Positions 38,572-46,933 of a stretch of 64,000 bases of DNA are shown here, one piece after another. Positions within the stretch are counted from its first letter, which is position 1, and each line of letters opens with the position of its first letter. The position numbers and the translations under genes are program-made. The notes under the pieces are model-generated. The model saw only the letters and a program-made list of their open reading frames with translations, was not told the DNA's origin and made no database searches. This DNA comes from Variovorax paradoxus (GTDB taxonomy: Bacteria; Pseudomonadota; Gammaproteobacteria; Burkholderiales; Burkholderiaceae_C): NCBI RefSeq assembly GCF_024734665.1, contig NZ_CP102931.1, positions 5,826,001 through 5,890,000 of the forward strand. The letters run 5' to 3'.

Positions 38572-39336
38572 TCAGACCTTGGAGAAGTCCGGCTTGCGTT
38601 TCTCCATGAAAGCGCCGAAAGCTTCGCGTGCCGCCGGCTCGCGCAGCATGCGGCCGAAGCTCGCGCCCTCCTCGCCCATACGCTCGAGCACGGCGGGCAT
38701 TTGCGCCTTCTTCAGCAGACGCTTGGTTTCCACCAGCGCGCTCAGCGGCTTGGCCGCCAGCTTGCGAGCCTGCGTCTGCGCGATGGCGTTCGCCTCGGTC
38801 GGCGGCACCACGCGGTTGACCAGGCCCACTTCGAGAGCGGCCTCGGCCATGAAGGGCTCGCCCAGCAGCAGAGCCTCGGCCGCGCGGTGGTAGCCCAGCA
38901 TCTGCGGCACCAGCAGGCTCGATGCAGCCTCGGGGCACAGGCCCAGGTTCACGAAGGGCATCGAGAAGGCGGCGTTGTCGCCTGCATAAACCAGGTCGCA
39001 ATGGAACAGCATCGTGGTGCCGATGCCCACGGCCGGGCCGCACACGGCCGCAACGATGGGCTTGGGGAAGGTCGCGATGCCGCGCAGGAAGCGAAACACC
39101 GGCGACTCTTCCGTCGACGGCGGGCCGTTGAGGAAGTCGCCGATGTCGTTGCCCGCGCTGAAGATCGTCGGGTCGCCCTGGATCAGCACGCAGCGCACGG
39201 CCGCTTCGCTCTCGGCCGTAGCCAACGCGTCAGCCAGCTCGGCATACATCGCGCTGGTGATCGAATTCTTCTTGTCGACTCGGTTGAAGGTGATGGTCAT
39301 CACACCGGCTTCGGTGTGGACGAGGATGTCGCTCAT
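38572..39336 (-). CDS. Enoyl-CoA hydratase/isomerase family protein
   Basis: A 254-residue crotonase. The oxyanion-hole motifs are FSAGNDIGDFL (about 64-74) and CGPAVGIGTTMLFHCDLVYAG (about 102-122), followed by MPFVNLGLCPEAASS, with the acidic residue Glu near position 135. I used the ATG at 39336; the longer frame runs antisense into the isomerase gene. Adjacent to the isomerase (39374) and downstream of the fatty-acid module, which supports a role in degradation of CoA esters. Substrate unknown. Confidence 0.92.
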   Translation of the reverse strand: MSDILVHTEAGVMTITFNRVDKKNSITSAMYAELADALATAESEAAVRCVLIQGDPTIFSAGNDIGDFLNGPPSTEESPVFRFLRGIATFPKPIVAAVCGPAVGIGTTMLFHCDLVYAGDNAAFSMPFVNLGLCPEAASSLLVPQMLGYHRAAEALLLGEPFMAEAALEVGLVNRVVPPTEANAIAQTQARKLAAKPLSALVETKRLLKKAQMPAVLERMGEEGASFGRMLREPAAREAFGAFMEKRKPDFSKV

Positions 39337-39373
39337 GGGTAGTGTCCTTGGATGAAAAAGATTGGCACCGTGG

Positions 39374-39967
39374 TCAGGCGCAAAGGGCTTCGCGGACGAA
39401 ATCGAGGCGGTCTTGCCCCCAGAACATCTCGCTGCCGACGAACATGGTGGGAGCGCCGAACACGCCGCGCTCCACGGCTTCCTGCGTGACGGCCTTGAGG
39501 CGGTCCTTGGTTTCCTGCGCGCCGGCCAGCGCAAGCAGGCCCGCGGCATCGAAGCCCGCATTTTGCAAGACGGCACCGACGGTCGCCGGGTCGTTGAGGT
39601 TCTTCGGATCGACCCACATCGCGTGGAAAACCGCATCGACGTACGCACCAAAGCGCGTCGGCTCTTTCATCTGGACACCGGTGGCGCCGCGCATCAGCAG
39701 CAGCGTGTTGATCGGGAAGTGGGGGTTGTGCACGAAGGGCACGCCGTAGCGCTTGGCAAAGCGCTTCAGGTCGGTCGTCATGTACGGGCCCTTGGGCTTG
39801 ATCTCGGCGGGCGAATGATTGCCGGTGGCCTGGAACACGCCGCCCAGCAGCATGGGCTTCCACACCAGCTCGGCGCCTGTGTCGGCGCAGATGTGCGGCA
39901 GTTGCGTCGCGGCCAGGTAGGCGGCTGGGCTGCCGAAGTCGAAATAGAAGTTGACTTGTTTTGTCAT
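39374..39967 (-). CDS. 2-hydroxychromene-2-carboxylate isomerase family protein (DsbA/kappa-GST fold)
   Basis: A 197-residue kappa-class thioredoxin-fold protein. FYFDFGSPAAYLA (residues 7-19) holds the Ser that replaces the thioredoxin active-site Cys and binds glutathione. The interior RPMLLGGVF-like segment reads WKPMLLGGVFQATGN, and the C-terminus VFGAPTMFVGSEMFWGQDRL closes the GSH site. Characterised members isomerise 2-hydroxychromene-2-carboxylate in naphthalene degradation; no other naphthalene genes are here, so the assignment is to the family only. Precedes the enoyl-CoA hydratase by 37 bp. Confidence 0.9.
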   Translation of the reverse strand: MTKQVNFYFDFGSPAAYLAATQLPHICADTGAELVWKPMLLGGVFQATGNHSPAEIKPKGPYMTTDLKRFAKRYGVPFVHNPHFPINTLLLMRGATGVQMKEPTRFGAYVDAVFHAMWVDPKNLNDPATVGAVLQNAGFDAAGLLALAGAQETKDRLKAVTQEAVERGVFGAPTMFVGSEMFWGQDRLDFVREALCA

Positions 39968-40013
39968 TGGTGTCTCCTTGTTGGTGCTTCGGGGCGCTTG
40001 TTGTTCGGGGGGT

Positions 40014-40107
40014 GTGCGAATGACACCGGGTACTCCCCTCCGCGAATGTCCCCCGCCTTCGGCTCCTCCTTTATTTCGCTGCGGGGAGCACCCGATGCCA
40101 CTCGCAC
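40014..40107 (-). repeat. Structured dispersed repeat, copy 2
   Basis: Outer arms 40014-40038 and 40083-40107 form a 25-position stem. All four non-Watson-Crick positions are A-C on the plus strand but G-U on the minus strand. The minus strand carries the core AGCGAAATAAAGGAGGAG. Relative to copy 1 the inner hairpin has lost one G and the matching C (GCC-GAA-GGC instead of GGCC-GAA-GGCC), a paired change that keeps the helix. It is co-directional with the downstream isomerase gene (start 39967). Confidence 0.8.
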
Positions 40108-40153
40108 ATGGGCGCTGCGCTTATGCCGGCCGATCAACCACTGCGTCCATCGA

Positions 40154-40243
40154 TCACGTCGATGGTGTGCTCTGCGCAGCGAAATAAAGGAGGAGGCCGC
40201 AGGCCGGGGGACATTCGCGGAGCAGAGCACGCCGTCGGCGTGA
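40154..40243 (+). repeat. Structured dispersed repeat, copy 3
   Basis: Arms 40154-40175 and 40222-40243 form a 22-bp stem with no mismatch (19 Watson-Crick, 3 G-U on the plus strand). The outer arm sequence is different from copies 1 and 2, yet the core AGCGAAATAAAGGAGGAGG and closing GCGAA/TTCGC are identical; the inner hairpin loop is GCA instead of GAA. Oriented opposite to copy 2 and to the flanking genes. Confidence 0.8.
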
Positions 40244-40270
40244 GCGCTCCCTGAACAGCAAGGCTTCATC

Positions 40271-41020
40271 TCAGAACTTCTCTGACCACGGCCGCAGATC
40301 GAGCTCATGTGTCCACGCGTCGCGCGGCTGCGAATGCAGCATCCAGTACGCATCGGCGATGTGCTCGGGATTCAGGATGCCGTCGCTTTCCTTCAGCGCG
40401 TAACGCTCCGGGAAATTGCTGCGGATGAACTCGGTATCGATAGCGCCATCGACCACCACGTGCGCGACGTGAATGCCTTGCGGCCCGAGTTCGCGCGCCA
40501 TCGACTGCGCCAACGCACGCAAGGCCATCTTCGCGCCCGAGAAGGCCCCGAAGTTGGCCGCACCGCGCAGCGATGCCGTCGCGCCGGTGAAGATGATCGT
40601 GCCGCGATGCCCACCCTTCGGGATCTCACGCGCCACCATTCGCTTCGCCACTTCGCGCCCGTTGAGAAAGCCAGAGAAGCAGGCCATCTCCCACACCTTG
40701 AAGTACTTGCGCGCGGTCTCGCTCAGGATGCTCTCGGGCACGTTGGCGCCGATGTTGAACACCATCACCTCGATCGGCCCGATGGTCGACTCGATCTGCT
40801 CGATGAGCTCGACCACTTCTTCTTCCTTGCGCGCATCGCAGGCGAAGGCGTGCGCACGACCGCCGTCGGCCTCGATCTGCGCGACCAGCGGCTGCAGCTT
40901 GTCGAGACTGCGGCGCGTGACGCAGGTGGCGAAACCTTCGCGCGCGAAGCGGCGAGCAATGGCGCCGCCAGTGGCGTCACCAGCGCCGACGATGAGTGCG
41001 GCTTTTTGCGGAGTGGTCAT
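40271..41020 (-). CDS. SDR-family oxidoreductase with the catalytic Tyr replaced by Phe
   Basis: A 249-residue classical-SDR-length protein. The nucleotide motif is ALIVGAGDATGGAIARRFA, an unusual form of TGxxxGxG. The catalytic segment reads FGAFSGAKMALRALAQ, so the YxxxK motif is FxxxK; the Ser position is in IIFTGATASLRG. The Tyr is the proton donor in SDR catalysis, so this may be an impaired, altered or binding-only member. It is 6 bp from the upstream thioesterase stop and belongs to the end of the fatty-acid operon. Confidence 0.88.
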   Translation of the reverse strand: MTTPQKAALIVGAGDATGGAIARRFAREGFATCVTRRSLDKLQPLVAQIEADGGRAHAFACDARKEEEVVELIEQIESTIGPIEVMVFNIGANVPESILSETARKYFKVWEMACFSGFLNGREVAKRMVAREIPKGGHRGTIIFTGATASLRGAANFGAFSGAKMALRALAQSMARELGPQGIHVAHVVVDGAIDTEFIRSNFPERYALKESDGILNPEHIADAYWMLHSQPRDAWTHELDLRPWSEKF

Positions 41021-41026
41021 GTCTCT

Positions 41027-41863
41027 TTATTCCTTGTAGTAGACGATCTGGTTCGAGGTGGCGAGCAACACGCCTTTCTCGCTCCACAGATGCGCCGTCT
41101 GGTCGAAGAAACCGTTGAAGAACTGCTGCCCCGCCGCGCGGCCCAGCAGATAGCCCGTGCCGACCTCGGCCAGCTGCGCCGGCCCGACGTGAAAGTAAGT
41201 GGTGATCGACACCGTGCCCGCGGGCACGTGCTTCGCGCGGCGCAGCCACACACGCGGATAGAACATGTCGCTCATCGCGGCGAGCGATGCAAAGTCGAGC
41301 GGCCGCGGCTGTGCATCTCGCAGCCAGATTCGGGTTTCGCTGTGGTGCAGGCTCTCGTCCCACTTCGCGGGAATACCGCCGCTGAAGGGGCGCATCTCGT
41401 ACTGGTTGATCCACGCCACGCCGGAGGGGCCGATGCTCATGCGGTCGACCGTCTCAGGCCTTGGCGCCTCGGGCATCGGCATGTCGCTCTCGCCCCAGGT
41501 ATCGCGGCGCGCGGCCGTTACCACTGTGGCGGTGGTCGTCATGTTGGGCGCGCCGCTGGGGCCAGCCTGCGTGATCTGCACAGTCCAGTGCTGCGTCGAG
41601 CGGTTGGTGCGCACGGCAGTGGCCTGGATGTCGAACGCGCCGGCTTCGATCGCCGCCGCGTAGTTGACGGTGAGCGCGATGGGCGTGCCCAGCACGTCGG
41701 GGTGCTGCATCACCGACTGCAGCACCAGGGCCGCAGTGGTGCCGCCGAAGGGCCCGACCATGTTCCAGTAGTCGGGGCTGGTCATGCCTGTGAAGTGCCC
41801 CACGCGGATGTCGCTGTGGTGGATCGTCAGGGCTTTGTCGAAGGGGTGCTGCTGCGTGCTCAT
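41027..41863 (-). CDS. Acyl-CoA thioesterase, double hot-dog (TesB-like)
   Basis: A 278-residue acyl-CoA thioesterase family protein. It has two hot-dog halves: N-terminal HHSDIRVGHFTGMTSPDYWNM with GPFGGTTAALVLQSVMQHP, and a C-terminal half with ESLHHSETRIWLRDAQPRPLDF and AKHVPAGTVSITTYFHV. I used the ATG at 41863; the frame continues upstream antisense into the hydrolase gene. It should release free acids from CoA esters. Tightly linked (6 bp) to the SDR downstream and 29 bp from the hydrolase upstream. Confidence 0.85.
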   Translation of the reverse strand: MSTQQHPFDKALTIHHSDIRVGHFTGMTSPDYWNMVGPFGGTTAALVLQSVMQHPDVLGTPIALTVNYAAAIEAGAFDIQATAVRTNRSTQHWTVQITQAGPSGAPNMTTTATVVTAARRDTWGESDMPMPEAPRPETVDRMSIGPSGVAWINQYEMRPFSGGIPAKWDESLHHSETRIWLRDAQPRPLDFASLAAMSDMFYPRVWLRRAKHVPAGTVSITTYFHVGPAQLAEVGTGYLLGRAAGQQFFNGFFDQTAHLWSEKGVLLATSNQIVYYKE

Positions 41864-41892
41864 GATCGGCAGTGTGCATCCGGAGGCTGGCG

Positions 41893-42792
41893 TCACGCAG
41901 TCGTGTGCGGGACGTTGGCGTGCTGCACCGCAGTAAGCGCGGCCAGCCGGTGCAGCTTGTCGACCGTGCTCGGCCACAGGCTCTGGCTGAACTGCTCGCG
42001 GAAGAATCCGAAGTGACCGATGCGTCGGGCCTGCACGTCCGCCGGCGCGATGCGCTCCACCGCGCTCGGTGCGCCTGCATAGAAGCTCACCAGGCTTTCG
42101 GTGCCTGCGAGCGTCATGAGTTCGTCGTCGGTGATCGACAGCGCGAGCACCGGGAAGCGCACGCGGTTGTAGCTCTGCGATGCAAGCTCGCCCTCGGCGC
42201 CCACGCTGTAGCGCGGGTTGAGGCACCAGCGCCGCCATTGCAGGATCACGCCGCGCGGCAAGTCGCCGACCTTCTTCAGCTTGCGACCCGGAAAGTAGCC
42301 GAACAGCCGCGTGACCAGCGGCACGAGCACAAACCAGAAGTAGAGGATGCTGCGCCTGAGCTTCGGCGCGTTCTCGCGCCAGTAGCCGCTGCCGGCTGCG
42401 ATGCTGACGAGGCCGTCGACTTGTTCCGGGCGCTGCAGGAAGCCCGGCAGTTGCGCGCCGAGACTGTGGCCCAACAAATAAAGCGGCTGGTCGGGCAGCG
42501 CGGCCTTGGCGCTGTCGATCACCGCTTCATAGTCGCGCGCCCAGTCGAACAGGTCGGCCTTGAAGCCGCGCAGCGACGCGTCGCCGCGCGAATCGCCCGA
42601 GCCCCGGTAGTCGAAGGTCCAGACGCGCAGGCCCTGCTGGTCTGCAAGCCACTGCGCGAAGGGTTCGTAGAACGACTGGCGCACGCCCATCGCGCCGCCG
42701 ATCACGATGCTGGCGCGCGGTGCGTCGGCGGGTTCGTAGCAACGCACCGCCAGTTGCGTGCCACCGTCGACTGGGAGCTGCTGCGTCTGCAT
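41893..42792 (-). CDS. Alpha/beta hydrolase
   Basis: A 299-residue alpha/beta hydrolase. The nucleophile elbow is LYLLGHSLGAQLPG, the oxyanion region FDYRGSGDSRGD, and the likely His lies in RIGHFGFFREQ near the C-terminus. I chose the ATG at 42792; a TTG at 42819 would add nine residues and overlap the thiolase stop at 42806. Its position between thiolase and thioesterase genes suggests a role in the same pathway, for example hydrolysis of an ester or lactone. Function unknown. Confidence 0.85.
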   Translation of the reverse strand: MQTQQLPVDGGTQLAVRCYEPADAPRASIVIGGAMGVRQSFYEPFAQWLADQQGLRVWTFDYRGSGDSRGDASLRGFKADLFDWARDYEAVIDSAKAALPDQPLYLLGHSLGAQLPGFLQRPEQVDGLVSIAAGSGYWRENAPKLRRSILYFWFVLVPLVTRLFGYFPGRKLKKVGDLPRGVILQWRRWCLNPRYSVGAEGELASQSYNRVRFPVLALSITDDELMTLAGTESLVSFYAGAPSAVERIAPADVQARRIGHFGFFREQFSQSLWPSTVDKLHRLAALTAVQHANVPHTTA

Positions 42793-42805
42793 GGAGTTAC
42801 GCAGT

Positions 42806-44005
42806 TCAGACGCGTTCAAAAATCCCTGCGGCGCCCTGGCCCATGCCCACGCACATCGTGACCATGCCGTACTTCAGGTTCTCGCGGCGCAGCGCATGCA
42901 CCACGGTCGCCGAGCGGATGGCGCCCGTAGCGCCGAGCGGATGACCCAGCGCAATCGCGCCGCCCATCGGGTTGACCTTCGACGGATCGAGCCCCAGCGT
43001 GTTGATGACTGCGAGCGATTGCGCGGCAAAGGCTTCGTTGAGCTCGAACCAGTCGATGTCCTCGTGCTTCAGGCCGGCATAGCGCAGCGCGGCCGGAATC
43101 GCCTCGATCGGGCCAATGCCCATGATGTGCGGCGGCACGCCCTTGCTGGCGAAGCTCACGAAGCGCGCGAGCGGCGTGAGGCCGTACTGCTTCACGGCCT
43201 TTTCGCTGGCCAGGATCAGCGCGCCCGCGCCGTCCGAGGTCTGCGAGCTGTTGCCGGCCGTGACCGTGCCGCGCGCGGCGAACACGGTGCGCAGCTTGGC
43301 GAGGCCTTCGATGCTGGTGTCAGGGCGCGCGCCTTCGTCGAGGTTGACGGTGCGCGTCTTGGCAATCGACTCGCCTGTCTCCAGGTTCGGCGTGCGGTCG
43401 GTCACTTCGATGGGCGTGATCTCGTCGGCGAACTTGCCAGCCTTCTGCGCGGCCAGCGCCTTCTGGTGCGAGGCGAGCGCGAACTCGTCCTGCGCCTCGC
43501 GGCTCACCTTCCACTGCTGCGCGACCTTCTCGGCCGTGAGGCCCATGCCGTAGGCAATGCCCACGTCGCCTTCGCGCTCGAAGATCGAGGGCGACAGCGA
43601 GGGCGAGTTGCCCATCATCGGCACCATGCTCATGCTTTCGACACCGGCCGCGATCATCACGTCGGCCTCGCCAACGCGGATGCGGTCGGCCGCCATCTGC
43701 ACGGCCGACAGGCCCGAAGCGCAGAAGCGGTTGACGGTGATGCCGCCGACGCTGGTCGGCAGGCCCGCCAACACCGCGCCGATGCGCGCGACGTTCAGGC
43801 CCTGCTGCGATTCGGGAATCGCGCAGCCACAGATGATGTCTTCGATGGCCTTCGGATCGAGGCTGGGCACGGCGGCCAGCGCGGCACGCAGCGTGGTGGC
43901 CAGCAGGTCGTCGGGGCGGTAGTTGCGGAAGTAGCCGCGGTGCGACTTGCCAATGGGGGTGCGGGTGGCGGAGACGATGTAGGCGTCTTGTACTTGCTTG
44001 CTCAT
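42806..44005 (-). CDS. Acetyl-CoA C-acyltransferase (thiolase, FadA-like)
   Basis: A 399-residue degradative thiolase. Active-site Cys is in [15 protein letters not shown] (about residue 91), the His in ALGHPLGATGAIR, and the second Cys in MVTMCVGMGQGAAG. It should cleave 3-ketoacyl-CoA to acetyl-CoA. It lies 11 bp after the multifunctional protein gene, the classical fadB/fadA pairing. Confidence 0.94.
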   Translation of the reverse strand: MSKQVQDAYIVSATRTPIGKSHRGYFRNYRPDDLLATTLRAALAAVPSLDPKAIEDIICGCAIPESQQGLNVARIGAVLAGLPTSVGGITVNRFCASGLSAVQMAADRIRVGEADVMIAAGVESMSMVPMMGNSPSLSPSIFEREGDVGIAYGMGLTAEKVAQQWKVSREAQDEFALASHQKALAAQKAGKFADEITPIEVTDRTPNLETGESIAKTRTVNLDEGARPDTSIEGLAKLRTVFAARGTVTAGNSSQTSDGAGALILASEKAVKQYGLTPLARFVSFASKGVPPHIMGIGPIEAIPAALRYAGLKHEDIDWFELNEAFAAQSLAVINTLGLDPSKVNPMGGAIALGHPLGATGAIRSATVVHALRRENLKYGMVTMCVGMGQGAAGIFERV

Positions 44006-44016
44006 GAAATCTGTCC

Positions 44017-46416
44017 TTAGTTGCGCACGGGCTTGCCGGTGCTGAGCATCCCCATGATCCGCTCCTGCGTCTTGGGGTGCACGATGAGCGAGCAGAACGC
44101 CTTGCGTTCCAGCGTCATCAGGTATTCCTCGGTCACGAGCGAGCCCGCGTCCACGTCGCCGCCGGTGACCACATTCGCGATCAGGCTGGCAATGTGGAAG
44201 TCGTGCGCGCTGATGAAGCCGCCGTCGCGCATGTTCACCAATTGGCCCTTGATGGTCGCGGCGCCGCTGCGGCCCGCCACGCGGAAGGTGCGGCGCAGCG
44301 GCGCGCGGTAGCCTGCGTCGGCCATGGCCTTGGCCTGCTGCAGCGCCACGTACAGGAGCTCGTCCTTGTTCGGCACGATCACGTCGCTGTCGAGCAGGTA
44401 GCCCAGCTTCTTCGAATCGAGCGCGCCAGTGCCGACCTTCGCCATCGCAGCGGCGGTGAAGCCTTCGGTCAGGAATGGCAGCAGGTCGGTGCCCGTCGAG
44501 GCCGAGGCGTTCTCCGCGGCGCGACGCGCAATGTAGGTCAGGCCGCCCGCGCCGGGGATCAGGCCCACGCCGACTTCGACCAGGCCGATGTAGCTTTCCA
44601 TCGCCGCCACGCGCTTGGCCGAATGCACGGCCAGCTCGCAGCCGCCGCCCAATGCCATGCCGCGCACGGCCGAGATCACCGGCACGCTGGCGTAGCGGAT
44701 CTTGAGCATCACGTTCTGCAGCTCTTCCTCGGCGCCTTCGACCGCGCCGATGCCCGCGACCACGAAGGCCGGCAGCATTGCCTGCAGGTCGGCGCCGACC
44801 GAGAACACTTCGTCGGGCGACCAGATCACCAGGCCCTTGTATTCGGCCTCGGCCAGCTCGACCGCGGCGCCAAGCGCCTCGGCCACGTCTGGGCTGATGG
44901 CATGCATCTTCGAATGGATGCTTGCGATGAGCACTTCACCATCGAGCGTCCACACGCGCACGTCGCCTTCGTCGCTGATGGTGGTGCCGGCGGTGTTGGC
45001 GTCAGCCGCGTTCGCGCCGAGCACGCTCTCGGGGAACAGCTGGCGGTCATGCACCGGCAGCCTGCGCTGCAGCACGAACTTGTTCTGCGATGCGCTCCAC
45101 GAGCCTTCGGGCGTGTGCACGCCGCCCGCTTCGGCCACCGGGCCTTCGAACACCCACTTGGGCAGCGGCGCGGTGCTCAGCGCCTTGCCGGCGTCGATGT
45201 CTTCCTGCACCCACTTGGCGACCTGCGCCCAGCCGGCTTCTTGCCACAGCTCGAACGGGCCTTGCTTCATGCCGAAGCCCCAGCGCATTGCGAAGTCGAT
45301 GTCGCGCGCGCTCTCGGCGATGTCGCCCAGGTGCACGGCGGCGTAGTGGAAGCCGTCGCGCAGGATGGCCCAGAGGAACTGGCCCTGCGGCCCTTCGCTC
45401 TCGCGCAGCAGCTTCAGGCGTTCGCCCGCGGGCTTCTTCAGCATGCGGCCGTACACCTCGTCGGCCTTGGCGCCGGCGGGCACGTATTCACCGCTCTTCA
45501 GGTCGAAGCGCAGGATGTCGCGGCCAACCTTCTTGAAGAAGCCGGCCTTGGCCTTCTGCCCCAGGTTGCCCAGTTCGAGCAACTTTGCGAGCACCGGGGG
45601 CGTCGCGAAGTTGGCGTAGAACGGGTCGGTCTCGGCATTGAGGTTGTCCTGCAGCGTCTTCACGACGTGGGCCATTGTGTCGAGGCCCACCACGTCGGCG
45701 GTGCGGAAGGTGCCCGAGCTTGCGCGGCCCAGCTTCTTGCCGGTGAGGTCGTCCACCACGTCGGGCGTGAGACCGAACTTCTCGACTTCCTTCAGCGTGG
45801 CCAGCATGCCGGCGATGCCAACGCGGTTGGCAATGAAGTTGGGCGTGTCATGCGCGCGCACCACGCCCTTGCCCAGCGTGCTGGTGACGAAGGCTTCGAG
45901 GTCATCGAGCACCTGCGGCTGCGTGGTGGGCGTGTTGATCAGTTCCACCAGGAACATGTAGCGCGGCGGGTTGAAGAAGTGAATGCCGCAAAAGCGCGGC
46001 TTCAGTGCTTCAGGCAGCGCCTCACTGAGCTTGGTGATCGACAGGCCCGAGGTGTTCGAGGCCAGGATCGAATGCTTGGCCACATGGGGCGCGATCTTCT
46101 TGTACAGATCGAGCTTCCAGTCCATGCGCTCGGCAATGGCTTCGATGATGAGGTCGCACTCACCGAGCTTGGCGAGGTCGTCTTCGTAGTTGGCCTGTTC
46201 GATCAGGCCCGCGTCGGCCACGTCGCCGAGCGGCGCGGGCTTGAGCTTCTTGAGGTTGTCGATGGCGCGCGTGACGATGCCGTTCTTCGGGCCTTCTTTT
46301 GCGGCCAGATCGAACAGCACGACAGGCACGCGCACGTTGACGAGGTGGGCGGCAATTTGCGCGCCCATCACGCCGGCGCCGAGCACGGCGACCTTCTTCA
46401 CTTGAAATCGGGACAT
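44017..46416 (-). CDS. Multifunctional fatty-acid oxidation protein, dehydrogenase-first
   Basis: A 799-residue bifunctional beta-oxidation protein. The NAD-binding motif VAVLGAGVMGAQIAAHLVNV is at the N-terminus (8-27), followed by the 3-hydroxyacyl-CoA dehydrogenase domains. The crotonase half begins around residue 480, with VGADLQAMLPAF, VRGMALGGGCELAVHSA and GLVEVGVGLIPGAGGLTYIA, ending FISAHDFHIASLIANVV. This order is opposite to FadB/FadJ and to the protein at 907-3042, and matches the FadN-like type. RBS region overlaps the small DUF2147 gene's 3' flank. Substrate chain length cannot be told. Confidence 0.93.
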   Translation of the reverse strand: MSRFQVKKVAVLGAGVMGAQIAAHLVNVRVPVVLFDLAAKEGPKNGIVTRAIDNLKKLKPAPLGDVADAGLIEQANYEDDLAKLGECDLIIEAIAERMDWKLDLYKKIAPHVAKHSILASNTSGLSITKLSEALPEALKPRFCGIHFFNPPRYMFLVELINTPTTQPQVLDDLEAFVTSTLGKGVVRAHDTPNFIANRVGIAGMLATLKEVEKFGLTPDVVDDLTGKKLGRASSGTFRTADVVGLDTMAHVVKTLQDNLNAETDPFYANFATPPVLAKLLELGNLGQKAKAGFFKKVGRDILRFDLKSGEYVPAGAKADEVYGRMLKKPAGERLKLLRESEGPQGQFLWAILRDGFHYAAVHLGDIAESARDIDFAMRWGFGMKQGPFELWQEAGWAQVAKWVQEDIDAGKALSTAPLPKWVFEGPVAEAGGVHTPEGSWSASQNKFVLQRRLPVHDRQLFPESVLGANAADANTAGTTISDEGDVRVWTLDGEVLIASIHSKMHAISPDVAEALGAAVELAEAEYKGLVIWSPDEVFSVGADLQAMLPAFVVAGIGAVEGAEEELQNVMLKIRYASVPVISAVRGMALGGGCELAVHSAKRVAAMESYIGLVEVGVGLIPGAGGLTYIARRAAENASASTGTDLLPFLTEGFTAAAMAKVGTGALDSKKLGYLLDSDVIVPNKDELLYVALQQAKAMADAGYRAPLRRTFRVAGRSGAATIKGQLVNMRDGGFISAHDFHIASLIANVVTGGDVDAGSLVTEEYLMTLERKAFCSLIVHPKTQERIMGMLSTGKPVRN

Positions 46417-46455
46417 GTTGCTTGGTATTTCTTGGATTGGTTGCGCGCAGGCTTG

Positions 46456-46890
46456 TTACTGCACGCGGTTCCAGGTTTGAGTGCGCCAGAAGGGGCCCAG
46501 ATAGCCACGCACTTCGAGCTTCTTGCCGCCGTCGACGGGCGTGTAGCTCGCGCGGTATTCCTTGCCGTTCTCGGGGTCGAGGATCTTGCCGCCTTCCCAG
46601 ACTTCCTTGCCTTCGGCCTTCTTGCCGCCGCGGATGATGTCCAGGCCCACCATGGGCTTGCCCTTGCGGTCGTCGCTGCATTCGTCGCAGGTGGCGCCGG
46701 GCTTGGCGTCCTTGCCCAGTGCCTTTTCGATGCGGCCGAGCAGTGCACCGTTGGTTTCATCGATGCGGATCTCGGCCTTGACCTCACCGGTCTTGTCGTC
46801 AACGTTGCGCCACAGGCCGACCGGCGTGACCTGGGCCATGGCCGAGGCTGCGGTGACTGCGAACAGAACGGCGGCGAATGTTTTCTTCAT
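46456..46890 (-). CDS. DUF2147 family exported protein
   Basis: A 144-residue secreted protein. Signal peptide MKKTFAAVLFAVTAASAMAQ ends near residue 20. The DUF2147 core follows: TPVGLWRNVDDKTGEVKAEIRI, CDECSDDRKGKPMVGLDIIRG, and the closing GYLGPFWRTQTWNRV. Two Cys in CDEC could form a disulfide. The domain is a small beta-barrel of unknown role. I used the ATG at 46890 because the frame upstream lacks a signal. It sits inside the beta-oxidation operon, between the acyl-CoA dehydrogenase (stop 46934) and the multifunctional protein. Confidence 0.9.
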   Translation of the reverse strand: MKKTFAAVLFAVTAASAMAQVTPVGLWRNVDDKTGEVKAEIRIDETNGALLGRIEKALGKDAKPGATCDECSDDRKGKPMVGLDIIRGGKKAEGKEVWEGGKILDPENGKEYRASYTPVDGGKKLEVRGYLGPFWRTQTWNRVQ

Positions 46891-46933
46891 GCGTGTCTCC
46901 CGGCGAAGTGAAGGAAAAGGCAACGGGCTTGCT

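Larger units (their letters stand above)
39968..40270. other. Intergenic stretch holding structured repeat copies 2 and 3
   Basis: This 303-base gap lies between two minus-strand genes (isomerase, start 39967; SDR, stop 40271). Most of it is two structured repeat copies in opposite orientation, separated by 46 bases. No supported open frame. Since the same-strand genes on each side are otherwise tightly spaced, the repeats probably arrived inside or at the boundary of the fatty-acid operon. Confidence 0.65.

Noticed and set aside
40054..40095. Short frames over the repeats translating to SSFISLRGAPDA
   Set aside because: The same peptide appears at each repeat copy because the DNA is repeated; it is not a conserved protein.
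44077..46911. Plus-strand open frame of 944 codons
   Set aside because: Complement of the dehydrogenase-first bifunctional protein; His/Ala/Gly-rich with no domain.
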